Part shown: piece after piece, positions 7,760 through 15,718 of the stretch
Position numbering within the stretch: the stretch's first letter is position 1
How the letters are laid out: every line of letters begins with the position of its first letter
Assembly: GCA_024233085.1 (NCBI GenBank)
Contig: JACKQC010000012.1
Coordinates: 62,001-126,000 of the forward strand
DNA from: Akkermansiaceae bacterium
GTDB lineage: Bacteria; Verrucomicrobiota; Verrucomicrobiia; Verrucomicrobiales; DEV007
Length of the DNA stretch: 64,000 nt
Reading direction: 5' to 3'
Position numbers and translations under genes: made by a program
Notes under the pieces: generated by a model
What the model saw: only the letters and a program-made list of their open reading frames with translations
Told to the model about the DNA's origin: nothing
Database searches by the model: none

Positions 7760-9505
7760 TCATCGCGCCGGCCCCGGGCGCAGGTGTTCGATCCGGAAAC
7801 GCTCGGGCACGAAATCGAGGTCGCTCGCCTCCCGCACCGCGAGCCCGATCTGGAAGTCCATGATGTCGCGCGGAATCGGATTCTGGTAATCCTCCAGCGA
7901 ATCGCGGAGGGCGTCGACGACGTTGGCGCCGCTCGTTTTGACCCCGCGATAGACCTTGATGGCGATCGCCTCCGCCGCGCCGGGGGTGAGCAGTTCGGGC
8001 AGCAGTTCCGATTTCAGCGTCGGGGGGATTTCCTTCGGCAGATCGAGCCGGTGTTTTTTGCCGAGGGCGCGGATGAGGTGGTAGCTCTCCTTCGGGTCCA
8101 GGGTCGGGAAGAGCGGGATCTTCACATCGACGCGCCCGGGCCGCTTCAGATCGACCTCGATGAGGTCGGGCCGGCTCGAGGCGAGAATCCAGAGAATGCG
8201 ACCGCGGTTCCGGGTGTCGCTCATTTCCTTGGCCATCATCGAATAAACCCGGCCCGACACGCCCGAGTCGCCCGAGCCCGCGTCCCGGCTGCCGAGCGCC
8301 TGGTCGGCTTCGTCGATGAAGACGATGCAGCGCCCGAGCGCGTGGAGCAGGTTGAAGATTTTCTCCAGATTGCCCTCCGTGCTGCCCACCCATTTGTCGC
8401 GGAAGTTTTTCATCTTCACCACCGGCACGCCGGCCTCGCCGGCGAGACATTCGACGAGGTAGGTCTTGCCGGTCCCGACGGGGCCGCAGAGCAGGTAGCC
8501 CATCGGCATGGCGTCGAGGTCGTCCTGGCGCCACAGCTCGATGTCCTGCCGCACCCAGGTCTTGATCGCCTCCTGCCCGTAAACGTCCTCCAGCGTGCGG
8601 TCGGGCTCGAGAAACTCGATCAGGCCCTGGGAATCCTTTTCGACGAGGTCCTTTTTGAGTTCGGCGAGATCCTTTTCCCGGAGCGGCTCGCCGGCGTGCT
8701 CGCGAATTTTCAGCAGCGACTCGATCGACCCCAGCGTCGCCCCGGCGAGCCGTTCCGCCGGCAGCTTGGGCGTTTTGGCGAAATGCGAAAGCGCCTTCGG
8801 ATAGGCCCCGGCGAAAAACGCGAAGGCCGGCTCGAGATCGGCCGCGCCGGGCATCTCGACCTCGATTTCCGCCGCGCGCGGATTGTTGGAGAGGATGGGG
8901 TGGAGGTCGGCGACCTTTTCCGCCACGAGGAAGAGAGCCAGATTCTGCTCGAGGAAATGCGTGTCCCGCGACCACGACCGCACCACCGACGCCATGGAGC
9001 CGAGCTGGTAGTTGAGCGTGTTCGGCGTCATCGGAAAAATCAGCTCCGCCCCGCGGATGAGGAAGGCGACGTGAAAATTCCGTCCCGCCAGTTTCGCCGC
9101 CTCTCCTTTCTCGGCGACGGCGTCGACCCCGGACTCGGCGGGCGGCGTTTCCCCGGGGCGAATCTTGCGCAGATTGACGAGGAAGCGCAGCAGATAATCG
9201 AGATAGCCGACGGCCTGGGCCGGTTCGCGGGGCGGTTCCTCGGCGCCGCGGAGTTTGCGGAAAAGCTCGGCGCCCAGTTCCACCCGCACGCCCGACCCCA
9301 GTTCGTAGGACAGGACGAGATCGAATTTCCGAAGCTGATGCTGCACGAGGAAATCGGTCAGATTGCCGATCCGCGCCGGCTGCCCGTCCCCGTTGGCCGG
9401 CAGCAGCAACCGATCCTGCACATTCCCGTGCAGCACAAAGGTGTTCGCCGCCCCGGAGAGATACTGGGTGCGGATTTCGTCGGACCAGGAGGGTGTCGAG
9501 GGCAT
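7760..9505 (-). CDS. AAA+ ATPase (Cdc48/FtsH-like AAA module) with long N-terminal domain
   Basis: 581 residues from the ATG at 9505 (start 'PSTPSWSDEIRTQYLSG'; an upstream ATG at 9562 adds an unlikely 19 residues). A classical AAA module occupies ~320-520: Walker A 'GPVGTGKT' at ~340, 'KWVGSTEGNLEKIF' pore-loop/second region, Walker B 'CIVFIDEADQ' at ~390, and 'SSRPDLIEVDLKRPGRVD' with the arginine finger. The N-terminal 300 residues ('LSGAANTFVLHGNVQDRLLL', 'FLIRGAELIFPM') look like a degenerate second ATPase-like or substrate domain; 'FVLHGNV' starts are seen in ATPases of this kind. Function is probably protein remodelling, with unknown substrates. The minus-strand gene 9559-10098 ends 53 nt upstream. 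Confidence 0.85.
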   Translation of the reverse strand: MPSTPSWSDEIRTQYLSGAANTFVLHGNVQDRLLLPANGDGQPARIGNLTDFLVQHQLRKFDLVLSYELGSGVRVELGAELFRKLRGAEEPPREPAQAVGYLDYLLRFLVNLRKIRPGETPPAESGVDAVAEKGEAAKLAGRNFHVAFLIRGAELIFPMTPNTLNYQLGSMASVVRSWSRDTHFLEQNLALFLVAEKVADLHPILSNNPRAAEIEVEMPGAADLEPAFAFFAGAYPKALSHFAKTPKLPAERLAGATLGSIESLLKIREHAGEPLREKDLAELKKDLVEKDSQGLIEFLEPDRTLEDVYGQEAIKTWVRQDIELWRQDDLDAMPMGYLLCGPVGTGKTYLVECLAGEAGVPVVKMKNFRDKWVGSTEGNLEKIFNLLHALGRCIVFIDEADQALGSRDAGSGDSGVSGRVYSMMAKEMSDTRNRGRILWILASSRPDLIEVDLKRPGRVDVKIPLFPTLDPKESYHLIRALGKKHRLDLPKEIPPTLKSELLPELLTPGAAEAIAIKVYRGVKTSGANVVDALRDSLEDYQNPIPRDIMDFQIGLAVREASDLDFVPERFRIEHLRPGPAR

Positions 9506-9558
9506 GGGCTGCGGTTTTTGACAGGATAAACGGGATTTAGGGAGGATTTTTTGGAAAT

Positions 9559-10098
9559 TCACACAAAACGCCCGTCAGAAATCGGGCGATGGCGCGTATC
9601 GACCACGAAAATAAGCCCTCCCAGCGCCAAACCGATCAGCCAATACGGACAAAAAATCCAGTTTTGAGGTGCCTTTGGGGAACAGTCGACCTGAGGAAGT
9701 ACGCACAACGGCTCCACGGACCATCGAACTCGCGGCGGCGCACCACGAATCATTTCATCGATCATCTCGTTCGATAGTGCGTTTCCAAAAAATCCACCAT
9801 GGTAATTCGCGCACCAAATCGGCCCCGATGCGAAAATCGAAACCGGAATGACCGGGCTTTTCTCACTCCATTTGAGGGACAATCCACCGGGCTGAATAAT
9901 CAGAGCGTACTCACGGAAACTGTAACGACCCCAACCCGACGATTGAAACCCCGGTCGATACCCAATTCCAAACTCGCGATTCGCATCCACCGTCGACAAG
10001 GCGACAAACAACCCCGCGATCAGAGCCGGCAACTTCCAACGACGCCGAAAAACCATTCCGGGCAACGCCCCTGGCTTTCTGCCCTTCTCCGCATCCAT
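9559..10098 (-). CDS. Small two-helix membrane protein, unknown
   Basis: 179 residues. Hydrophobic segments at ~24-38 ('LPALIAGLFVALSTV') and ~148-165 ('YWLIGLALGGLIFVV') bracket a ~110-residue region that would be extracytoplasmic, with 'FREYALIIQPGGLSLKWS' and several cysteines. I do not recognise a family. Codon usage and GC content are less extreme than in the neighbours. It may be read through from the candidate RNA/leader at 10205-10313, whose terminator lies ~105 nt before the start codon. Confidence 0.6.
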   Translation of the reverse strand: MDAEKGRKPGALPGMVFRRRWKLPALIAGLFVALSTVDANREFGIGYRPGFQSSGWGRYSFREYALIIQPGGLSLKWSEKSPVIPVSIFASGPIWCANYHGGFFGNALSNEMIDEMIRGAPPRVRWSVEPLCVLPQVDCSPKAPQNWIFCPYWLIGLALGGLIFVVDTRHRPISDGRFV

Positions 10099-10204
10099 CT
10101 GACGCCCAGCTTAACTGGAACGTCCGTTTCGCGCGAGTCAAAGGGCCGAGGAAGATTCAAAAAAAACCTGTCTTTCCTGTCCCAAGACACCCCGCGAAGA
10201 ACCG

Positions 10205-10243
10205 AAAAAAAGAGACGGCGCCGGAAATTCATCCGACGCCGTC
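10205..10243 (-). terminator. Intrinsic (Rho-independent) terminator, minus strand
   Basis: Read on the minus strand, GACGGCGTCGG (10233-10243) pairs with CCGGCGCCGTC (10214-10224) with one mismatch, an 8-nt loop, and is followed directly by TCTTTTTTTC. There is no gene just upstream on that strand to terminate, which supports a separate short transcript. Confidence 0.75.
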
Positions 10244-10313
10244 CCATAACCCCTCAACACAAAGACACAATGGTCAGAAACTGATACAGTGAAAGCGGGT
10301 CGCCGCCCTCATT
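10205..10313 (-). ncRNA. Candidate small RNA (or attenuator leader), minus strand
   Basis: A strong promoter-like pair (10320-10349) points at a start near 10313, and a strong intrinsic terminator ends the unit at ~10205, giving a transcript of about 109 nt. Near its 5' end, CACAATG (10310-10316) can pair with CATTGTG (10266-10272), closing a ~50-nt structured region. The only frame in it is a 12-codon peptide starting at 10312, at the very 5' end of the transcript. I do not recognise an Rfam class. Alternatively it is a terminator-controlled leader of the membrane-protein gene 9559-10098. Confidence 0.45.
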
Positions 10314-10319
10314 GTGGAA

Positions 10320-10349
10320 ATAATAAAAACCATAAAAACCGTAAATCAA
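10320..10349 (-). promoter_or_regulatory. Sigma70-like promoter, minus strand
   Basis: TTGATT (10344-10349) and TATTAT (10320-10325) are separated by 18 bp in an 80-bp AT-rich tract (10310-10400). -35 matches 4 of 6 and -10 matches 5 of 6 consensus bases. Predicted initiation is at about 10312-10314, the 5' end of the structured element described above. Confidence 0.55.
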
Positions 10350-10433
10350 TAGAAAATCTAAATTTTTCTTAAAATTTTTGAGTTTTTGGATGAATTTTCC
10401 CCAATTTTTCGTCGATGTCCCCGGTTCCGCCGA

Positions 10434-10613
10434 TCATTCAACAGACAGGATGAGAAGGTAATTGAGGTCGTGCCAGGATTTGACGATCAGTCCATCTCTG
10501 CGAAAAACGAAATCCTTCACATCGCAATCGGCCCCGATCCAGGCGGTACCAAACACCTCCGCCACGCGCTGGATCGAGCGGGAGGGCACCGACCTCCGGA
10601 AACACGCCTCCAT
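10434..10613 (-). CDS. Possible small protein or gene remnant
   Basis: A 59-residue frame ('MEACFRRSVPSRSIQRV', ending 'SWHDLNYLLILSVE'). The C-terminal half has a plausible amphipathic protein pattern ('DVKDFVFRRDGLIVKSW') and could be the tail of a decayed larger gene. The upstream sequence is palindromic repeat DNA with no clear ribosome-binding site. I do not recognise a family. Confidence 0.25.
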   Translation of the reverse strand: MEACFRRSVPSRSIQRVAEVFGTAWIGADCDVKDFVFRRDGLIVKSWHDLNYLLILSVE

Positions 10614-10981
10614 TTCAAGCAACCCCGGAGGAGGTTGCCTCATGGGCGAAGTTTCGGATGGCCTTTCGACGGCATGAGGGGCAGTCCCTCCGGGGTTGGT
10701 CGATGGTTTGTTCAAAACACCCGGAGTCGTCGACTCTGTGCTATTCACCGGAGCCCCCTTCGGGGTCAACGCGGCGGATGCTCGCCTTCGGATTCATCCC
10801 GGCCACCGGTCCTCGCCGTCAGCACTCCCAACCGCCAAAAGAATCAGCTCTCCCGATCCCGCCTGGAAGCACTCAGCCCTTGCCACCAAGCATTCCCGCG
10901 CCCGAGAGCAACGGGCGACCGGAATCGGCGAGGCGCCGCTCCCGGGTTGCGGTTTTTCGCCGGAAAGGCCGAGACTTGAAA
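10614..10981. other. Intergenic repeat-rich stretch
   Basis: No convincing gene. It contains palindromic motifs like those in 2475-2800, for example GGAGGTTGCCTC near 10630 and the TCCCTCCGGGGTT / CCCCCTTCGGGGTC motifs near 10685-10770. The remainder up to the hydrolase stop codon shows nothing recognisable. Confidence 0.5.
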
Positions 10982-13519
10982 TCACCTCTCCGGCCAATCG
11001 AGCCAGCGCTGCAGGAACTTGAAAGTCCCCTGCCCATTGATGGAGTGCCCGCCCTGAAAGAACTCGATCTCGGTGCGGTCGGCGAGGCCGAACTGGGCGT
11101 AGAGCCAGCGGACCTTGGCATATTCGTGGGCGACCCAGGCATCGACGGAGACGCGGTCGTGATGGCCGCGCTCGACCATGAAGGGGCGCGGGAAGATGAG
11201 GGCGGCCATTTCGGAGTAGTCGAAGGTGTTCCCGAGGTTCCAGTAGGGCATTTCCCACTCGATGGAGCGCATGAAGCCATTCGGGAAATCGGTGGCGGCG
11301 ACTTTGCGGGTCCACTGGTTGAAGTCGCCGGAGCAGATCACGACGGCGTAGTCCTCCAGTACGGGCGGGATGCGCATGGCGGACTCGCCGCCGTAGCTGA
11401 GCCCGTAGAAGGCGAGGCGCGCGGGGTCGACGTTCGGCTGGGTCTTGAGCCAGTCGAGGATCTGCCGGTGGCTGGGAATGAGGAAGGAGAACAGGGTGCC
11501 GCCGATGGCGTTGGCCTTGCGGTCGAGCCAGCGGTAGCGGTCCTCGCCGCGGTAGAGATTGTGCGGGGCGAAGGTGATGAAGCCGCGCTCGGCGAGCCGG
11601 GCGGCGAAGTCGTTGTAGGCGGATTTGCCGCCGTCGATGGTGTCGCGCGGCAGGCCGTTGCGCCCGTGCTGGCAGACGACAACGGGGCGTTTCTCGCCGG
11701 GCTTCAGGTCCTTCGGCAGGACGAGGGTGCCCCAGGCGAAGAGCTCGGGAGACACATCGAGCACGACGTCCCAGGCGGTCCAGCGGTCGGTCTCGGCGAC
11801 TTTGCGGGTGCGAGGATTCGGCAGTGCGAGGGGCTCGTCAAAGGTGCCCATCGCGTCCCGGGCGAAGCGCTCGCGGTAGGCCTTGGCGTTGGCGATGAAG
11901 TTCGCCGGATCGAGGGTGGGGTGGACCTTTTCGGTGGACCAACCGCCGGGCCGCAGCTTGGGCTCTGCCTGGTAGAGGAACCATTCGTCGCGCAAGGCGT
12001 CGGCGTCGCGGATGAGCTGCTGGACGTCGGCTTCGAGCTGGTGGAAGAGGCGATCCTGCCGGTCGGCGGCGGAGAAATGGGGACGGAGGTCGGGAAAGAT
12101 GGCGAGGTCCACATTGGCGGACAGGCCATTCTGGAGAAAGCCCATCGGGTTCGCGGTGGCGGCCTCGGGTTGATCGAAAAAGCGCCAGATCAGGGAGGGA
12201 GACAGCAAGGCGGAGGCACGATGGGCAAAGGGAAAGGTCCAGGATTTTTCGCCGGAAAGGGGTGACGAATCCCGGGTCCCGAACCGCCAGAATTCCAAGT
12301 CGGGCTGGTGGGCAGACTCGCCTTTCGGCGTCTTGACTTCGCCGCCGGGCGTCTCGTCGATCAGCAGGGCGCGGGGCGGAAAGAGCGAGGAGATCTCGGC
12401 GTCGCCGAACTCGTTGAGAAACCCGAACAAGTTGCGGTCGATCGGCTCGGCCCAGATTTTCTCGCGCGACTGGAAATACCCGCCGACCAGCGTGGCGCCG
12501 ATCCGGGGGTCGCAGGCACCGGCGTAAAAGGCGAGCAGGCCGCCCTCGCCCCATCCGGCGACTCCCACGGTGGCGTCGGGATCCGTTCCCTTGGCCCAAT
12601 CGACGGCGGCGATGACTTTCTGCACCTCGTAGCCAATGATGTGGCGGCCCATTTGAAAGGCCTGCCGGTAGATCCATTCGCGGTGGGTGATGGCGGCGTT
12701 TTTCAACCGGGCCTCGTCGTCGGCGGTTTCGCCAAGGTAGGGTTCGCGGTCGAGGATGGCGGGCAGGATGACGGTGAAGCCGTTGGCGACGAGTTGGCGG
12801 ACGAACTCGCGTCGCCCGGGATCGCCTTCCGCGAGGCCGGCGAGTTGTTCGGGTGTCTCACCGGCATCGGGAATGACGATGACGACGCGGGGCTTGTCCG
12901 CGAGGAGGGCGTTCGCCTCATTGCCGAGGAGGACCCGGCCTGTGCGGTCGGCTTGGGGGAGGGGCTCCAGCAGCAGGCCCTCGCTCCAGACTTCGCGGAG
13001 CACCGGCCAACGGACCTGCCAGGCGCGAAAGGTTCCCGATTCGGCGGCGAGGCTTGGATCGGGGGTGGCGGGTTCGCTGTCGTCCAGGCCGATGATCCCG
13101 GGGCCATTGAGGAGGAGGTTTCCGGAAGTGCCGGCGGGCTCGCCTTGAGGGCGTGAGGCGCCGAGAAGGCGGGTCATTTCTCCGAAGGACTCCATCGTCA
13201 CCGGAGAGACCCGATCGTCGACCACGCCGATCATGCGCCGGAAACGGTCGCGGTTCGGTGCGATTGAGGTTTCGTAGGCTTCCGGGGAGGTGAAATCGTA
13301 CGACCAGCGGGCGGGGCGTTTTTCCCGCGCCTCGGCGAGTTTCCGTTCCACAAAGGTGTGCGCGCCTTCCATAAGCCGCTCGGAGAGGTCCGCCTCCGGC
13401 CACACGATGGGTGCGGTGCCGGGGAGGGTTTCCAGTTTCGCGGGGGCTTGGGCGGAGACTTCCACCAGCATGCCCAAGCTGGAGATCGCGACGAGGAGGC
13501 GGGGGAGGCAGGGTTTCAT
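10982..13519 (-). CDS. Secreted double alpha/beta-hydrolase (acetyl-xylan esterase/dienelactone hydrolase type)
   Basis: 845 residues from the ATG at 13519, which gives a signal peptide ('LPRLLVAISSLGMLVEVSAQ'). Two alpha/beta-hydrolase domains occur in tandem. The C-terminal one (~550-845) has an intact nucleophile elbow 'GLSYGG' at ~705, preceded by 'VCQHGRNGLPRD' (oxyanion region) and followed by 'FNQW' and a late His in 'FQGGHSINGQGTFKFL', so it should be catalytic. The N-terminal one (~200-400) has 'VAGWGEGGLLAFYAG' at ~320 where GxSxG is expected: the serine is replaced by glycine, so it is probably inactive. A polysaccharide deacetylase/esterase role fits the sulfatase neighbourhood, but the substrate is unknown. 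Divergently transcribed from the HNH pair. Confidence 0.85.
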   Translation of the reverse strand: MKPCLPRLLVAISSLGMLVEVSAQAPAKLETLPGTAPIVWPEADLSERLMEGAHTFVERKLAEAREKRPARWSYDFTSPEAYETSIAPNRDRFRRMIGVVDDRVSPVTMESFGEMTRLLGASRPQGEPAGTSGNLLLNGPGIIGLDDSEPATPDPSLAAESGTFRAWQVRWPVLREVWSEGLLLEPLPQADRTGRVLLGNEANALLADKPRVVIVIPDAGETPEQLAGLAEGDPGRREFVRQLVANGFTVILPAILDREPYLGETADDEARLKNAAITHREWIYRQAFQMGRHIIGYEVQKVIAAVDWAKGTDPDATVGVAGWGEGGLLAFYAGACDPRIGATLVGGYFQSREKIWAEPIDRNLFGFLNEFGDAEISSLFPPRALLIDETPGGEVKTPKGESAHQPDLEFWRFGTRDSSPLSGEKSWTFPFAHRASALLSPSLIWRFFDQPEAATANPMGFLQNGLSANVDLAIFPDLRPHFSAADRQDRLFHQLEADVQQLIRDADALRDEWFLYQAEPKLRPGGWSTEKVHPTLDPANFIANAKAYRERFARDAMGTFDEPLALPNPRTRKVAETDRWTAWDVVLDVSPELFAWGTLVLPKDLKPGEKRPVVVCQHGRNGLPRDTIDGGKSAYNDFAARLAERGFITFAPHNLYRGEDRYRWLDRKANAIGGTLFSFLIPSHRQILDWLKTQPNVDPARLAFYGLSYGGESAMRIPPVLEDYAVVICSGDFNQWTRKVAATDFPNGFMRSIEWEMPYWNLGNTFDYSEMAALIFPRPFMVERGHHDRVSVDAWVAHEYAKVRWLYAQFGLADRTEIEFFQGGHSINGQGTFKFLQRWLDWPER

Positions 13520-13573
13520 TCCGATGACGAGTGTAGCGAGGAATCCCGCCGCGGGCGACCGCAAAGGGTGGCG

Positions 13574-13602
13574 TTGCGCGACTCCTTTTCGCCGAGTATT
13601 CT
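13574..13602 (+). promoter_or_regulatory. Promoter-like sequence for the small-protein/HNH pair
   Basis: TTGCGC (13574-13579) and TATTCT (13597-13602) are 17 bp apart; the -10-like box ends 7 nt before the ATG at 13610, so transcription would begin at or next to the start codon (leaderless). Confidence 0.4.
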
Positions 13603-13609
13603 CCCAAAT

Positions 13610-13879
13610 ATGAATTCCGCCGATTCACTTGGAATCCTCGACCGGCTGCTGGAGCCTTTGGCCGGGAGTTTGCCCAATTCTGCCGCTGAAAGTATCGTCA
13701 ATCTTCGGGCCGATTTGGAGATGCAGGTTCGCATCGATGAATTGGCGGACAAAGCTTCCGAGGGGCAACTGACGCCAGACGAGGAGGCGGAATATTCGGC
13801 CATCGTAGAAGCAATTGACCTGATCGGTGTCCTTCAGGCCAAGGCGCGCAAGGCTCTGTCGCGTTCCACCGCCGCATGA
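13610..13879 (+). CDS. Conserved small partner protein of HNH endonuclease
   Basis: 89 residues, acidic, all-helical in appearance: 'ESIVNLRADLEMQVRIDELADKA' followed by 'GQLTPDEEAEYSAIVEA' and 'DLIGVLQAKARKAL'. Small proteins with the same 'RIDELA...LTPEE...EY...LQ.KAR' pattern are, to my knowledge, commonly encoded immediately before an HNH endonuclease gene in cyanobacteria, planctomycetes and related bacteria. No function is established that I know of. Here its stop overlaps the HNH start (ATGA), implying tight coupling. A chaperone, inhibitor or antitoxin-like role for the nuclease is an inference. Confidence 0.8.
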   Translation: MNSADSLGILDRLLEPLAGSLPNSAAESIVNLRADLEMQVRIDELADKASEGQLTPDEEAEYSAIVEAIDLIGVLQAKARKALSRSTAA

Positions 13880-14262
13880 CGGGAGAATTGAGAGAATTGG
13901 TGCGCACTCGGGCGGCGCAAAGGTGTGAGTACTGCGGGTTAAATCAGGAACAGTTGCCCTTTGCTTTGTTTCACATCGAACACATCCGTCCTCGCCAGCA
14001 TGGTGGAAAGACGGAGCTTGGAAATCTGGCGCTGTCCTGCCAACACTGCAATCTGCACAAGGGCCCGAATCTCTCGGGCATTGATCCGGTCACTGACACT
14101 ATTGAAAAACTGTTCAATCCCCGTGCCGATCACTGGCCCGATCATTTCCAAAGCGAGGGCGGTCGGATTATCGGATTGACCCCTCAGGGACGTGCCACCG
14201 TCGAGACTCTCGCCATGAACGCTAAGGCTCGCATTCGGTTGAGGCTTTCGTTACGGTCGTAG
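13876..14262 (+). CDS. HNH endonuclease
   Basis: 128 residues. The zinc-ribbon HNH fold is clear: CxxC 'CEYCG' at ~16-20, the catalytic 'FHIEHIRPRQHGG' (the first H of the beta-beta-alpha-metal motif in 'EHIRP'), then 'NLALSCQHCNLHKGPN' with the second CxxC and the final N-x-x-H. Length and motif spacing are normal for stand-alone HNH nucleases. It starts 4 nt inside the preceding gene. No restriction methyltransferase or phage gene is nearby, so whether it is a defence nuclease, part of a two-gene module or a domesticated enzyme is open. Confidence 0.9.
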   Translation: MTGELRELVRTRAAQRCEYCGLNQEQLPFALFHIEHIRPRQHGGKTELGNLALSCQHCNLHKGPNLSGIDPVTDTIEKLFNPRADHWPDHFQSEGGRIIGLTPQGRATVETLAMNAKARIRLRLSLRS

Positions 14263-14266
14263 CGCC

Positions 14267-15718
14267 ATGGCCGCGAAACCCAATATCCTCCTCTTCATCC
14301 CCGACGCGATGCAGGCGCGGACCGTGTTGCCGGGGTCGCCGTGCCTGACGCCAAACATGGATCGTCTCGCGGCGAGGGGAGTGAGCTTTCGGCGGGCCTA
14401 CTGCGCGACCCCGACCTGCTCGCCGTCGCGGGCCAGCCTGATGACTGGACTGTTGCCGCACAACCATGGCGTGCTTGAGGTCGAGCACGTCCGCGACTAC
14501 GACCAGTGCGTGCTGCGGACCGACAAGCCGCACTTTGCCCAGCGCCTGGCTGGCGCCGGTTATGGCACAGGGTATTTCGGAAAGTGGCACGTGGAGCGCA
14601 CCAACCAGGTCGAGCACTTTGGCTGGCAGGTGAATGGCGTGAAATCGGCCGAACATGTGAAGAACCTCGGCAAGGGCGACGCCGGTTCCGAACCGGTCGA
14701 TCCGGCCCGGTCGCGCTGGGTCGAGGGACCCGTGCCGGGCTACAACCGAGTCCTTCATTACGGGGTCACCGAGGTGCCGGTGAAAGATCGCTACCCGCAT
14801 TACACGATCGACCAGGCCATAGACTTCCTCGACGATCATCGGAAAAACGGCGGGGGCGACCCGTGGTGCTGCTGCGTGAGTTTTTCCGAACCGAACGAAG
14901 CCCTCGTCGTCAGCCGGGAAACGATCGACCGCTACGACCTGGACACCATCGATCTCCCCGCCAACCGCACGGACGACCACTCCGGCAAGCCGGCCCTGTA
15001 TCGGCGGCAAAAAGAGATCAGTCGCGAAGTGAGCGATGACGAATGGCGCATGGCGCGAGCCTGCTACTACGGGCGGATCACGGAACTCGATCTCCAACTG
15101 GGGCGCCTGATCGATTGGCTGGCCGAGTCGAAGCAACTCGACAACACGATCATCGTCGTCACGTCCGATCACGGCCGTTATGTCGGCGCGCATGGATTCG
15201 ATGCGCACAACTGCGGGGCCTACGAGGAGATCTACCGCATCCCCATGATCGTGGCCGGTCCCGGTATTGCGCAAGGAGCGGAGTCGCAGGCCCTGGTGCA
15301 GTTTCCCGATCTCGGGCCGACCCTCATCGAACTGGCCGGCGCGGAGCCGATCGAGACGCTCGATTTTCGTTCCTTTGCCGAGGCCCTTCGGAAATCCGAA
15401 GCGGCTGACGCCTTCCAAACCGCCTATGCGGAATATCACGGCACCCGGTTTCCGCTCTGCCAGCGCATCCTTTGGGAAGGGGATTGGAAATTCGTCTTCA
15501 ATGGCTTCGATTACGACGAACTTTACGACCTGAAAAACGACCCCGGCGAACTCACCAATCTTGCAGCCCTGCCCGAACATCGGGAGCGTGTCGATCGTAT
15601 GATGGCGGGCATCTGGAAACGCGTTCGAGACAGCGGCGACCGGACGATCCTGGAGTCGCACTATTATTCAATGCGGTTCGCGTCCGTCGGCCCCAATATT
15701 CCCGCCTCAAACCCATGA
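14267..15718 (+). CDS. Sulfatase (formylglycine-dependent), second copy
   Basis: 483 residues. 'NILLFIPDAMQART' is the N-terminal metal strand (Asp present), and the activating motif is 'CSPSR' with Cys51. 'SFRRAYCATPTCSPSRASLMTG', 'GYFGKWHVE', 'IIVVTSDHGRYVGAHG' and 'ELYDLKNDPGELTNLA' complete the family pattern. Unlike the sulfatase at 2845 it has no signal peptide at this start ('AAKPNILLF' begins the fold), so it would be cytoplasmic unless a start further upstream is used; none is in frame before the HNH stop. It is only weakly related to the first copy and belongs to another subfamily. It follows the HNH gene by 4 nt and overlaps the next gene (ATGA). Confidence 0.93.
   Translation: MAAKPNILLFIPDAMQARTVLPGSPCLTPNMDRLAARGVSFRRAYCATPTCSPSRASLMTGLLPHNHGVLEVEHVRDYDQCVLRTDKPHFAQRLAGAGYGTGYFGKWHVERTNQVEHFGWQVNGVKSAEHVKNLGKGDAGSEPVDPARSRWVEGPVPGYNRVLHYGVTEVPVKDRYPHYTIDQAIDFLDDHRKNGGGDPWCCCVSFSEPNEALVVSRETIDRYDLDTIDLPANRTDDHSGKPALYRRQKEISREVSDDEWRMARACYYGRITELDLQLGRLIDWLAESKQLDNTIIVVTSDHGRYVGAHGFDAHNCGAYEEIYRIPMIVAGPGIAQGAESQALVQFPDLGPTLIELAGAEPIETLDFRSFAEALRKSEAADAFQTAYAEYHGTRFPLCQRILWEGDWKFVFNGFDYDELYDLKNDPGELTNLAALPEHRERVDRMMAGIWKRVRDSGDRTILESHYYSMRFASVGPNIPASNP

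Noticed and set aside
10274..10312. Leader peptide of 12 codons in the candidate RNA
   Set aside because: Its start codon coincides with the predicted transcription start, so it would be leaderless, and no amino-acid run suggests attenuation.
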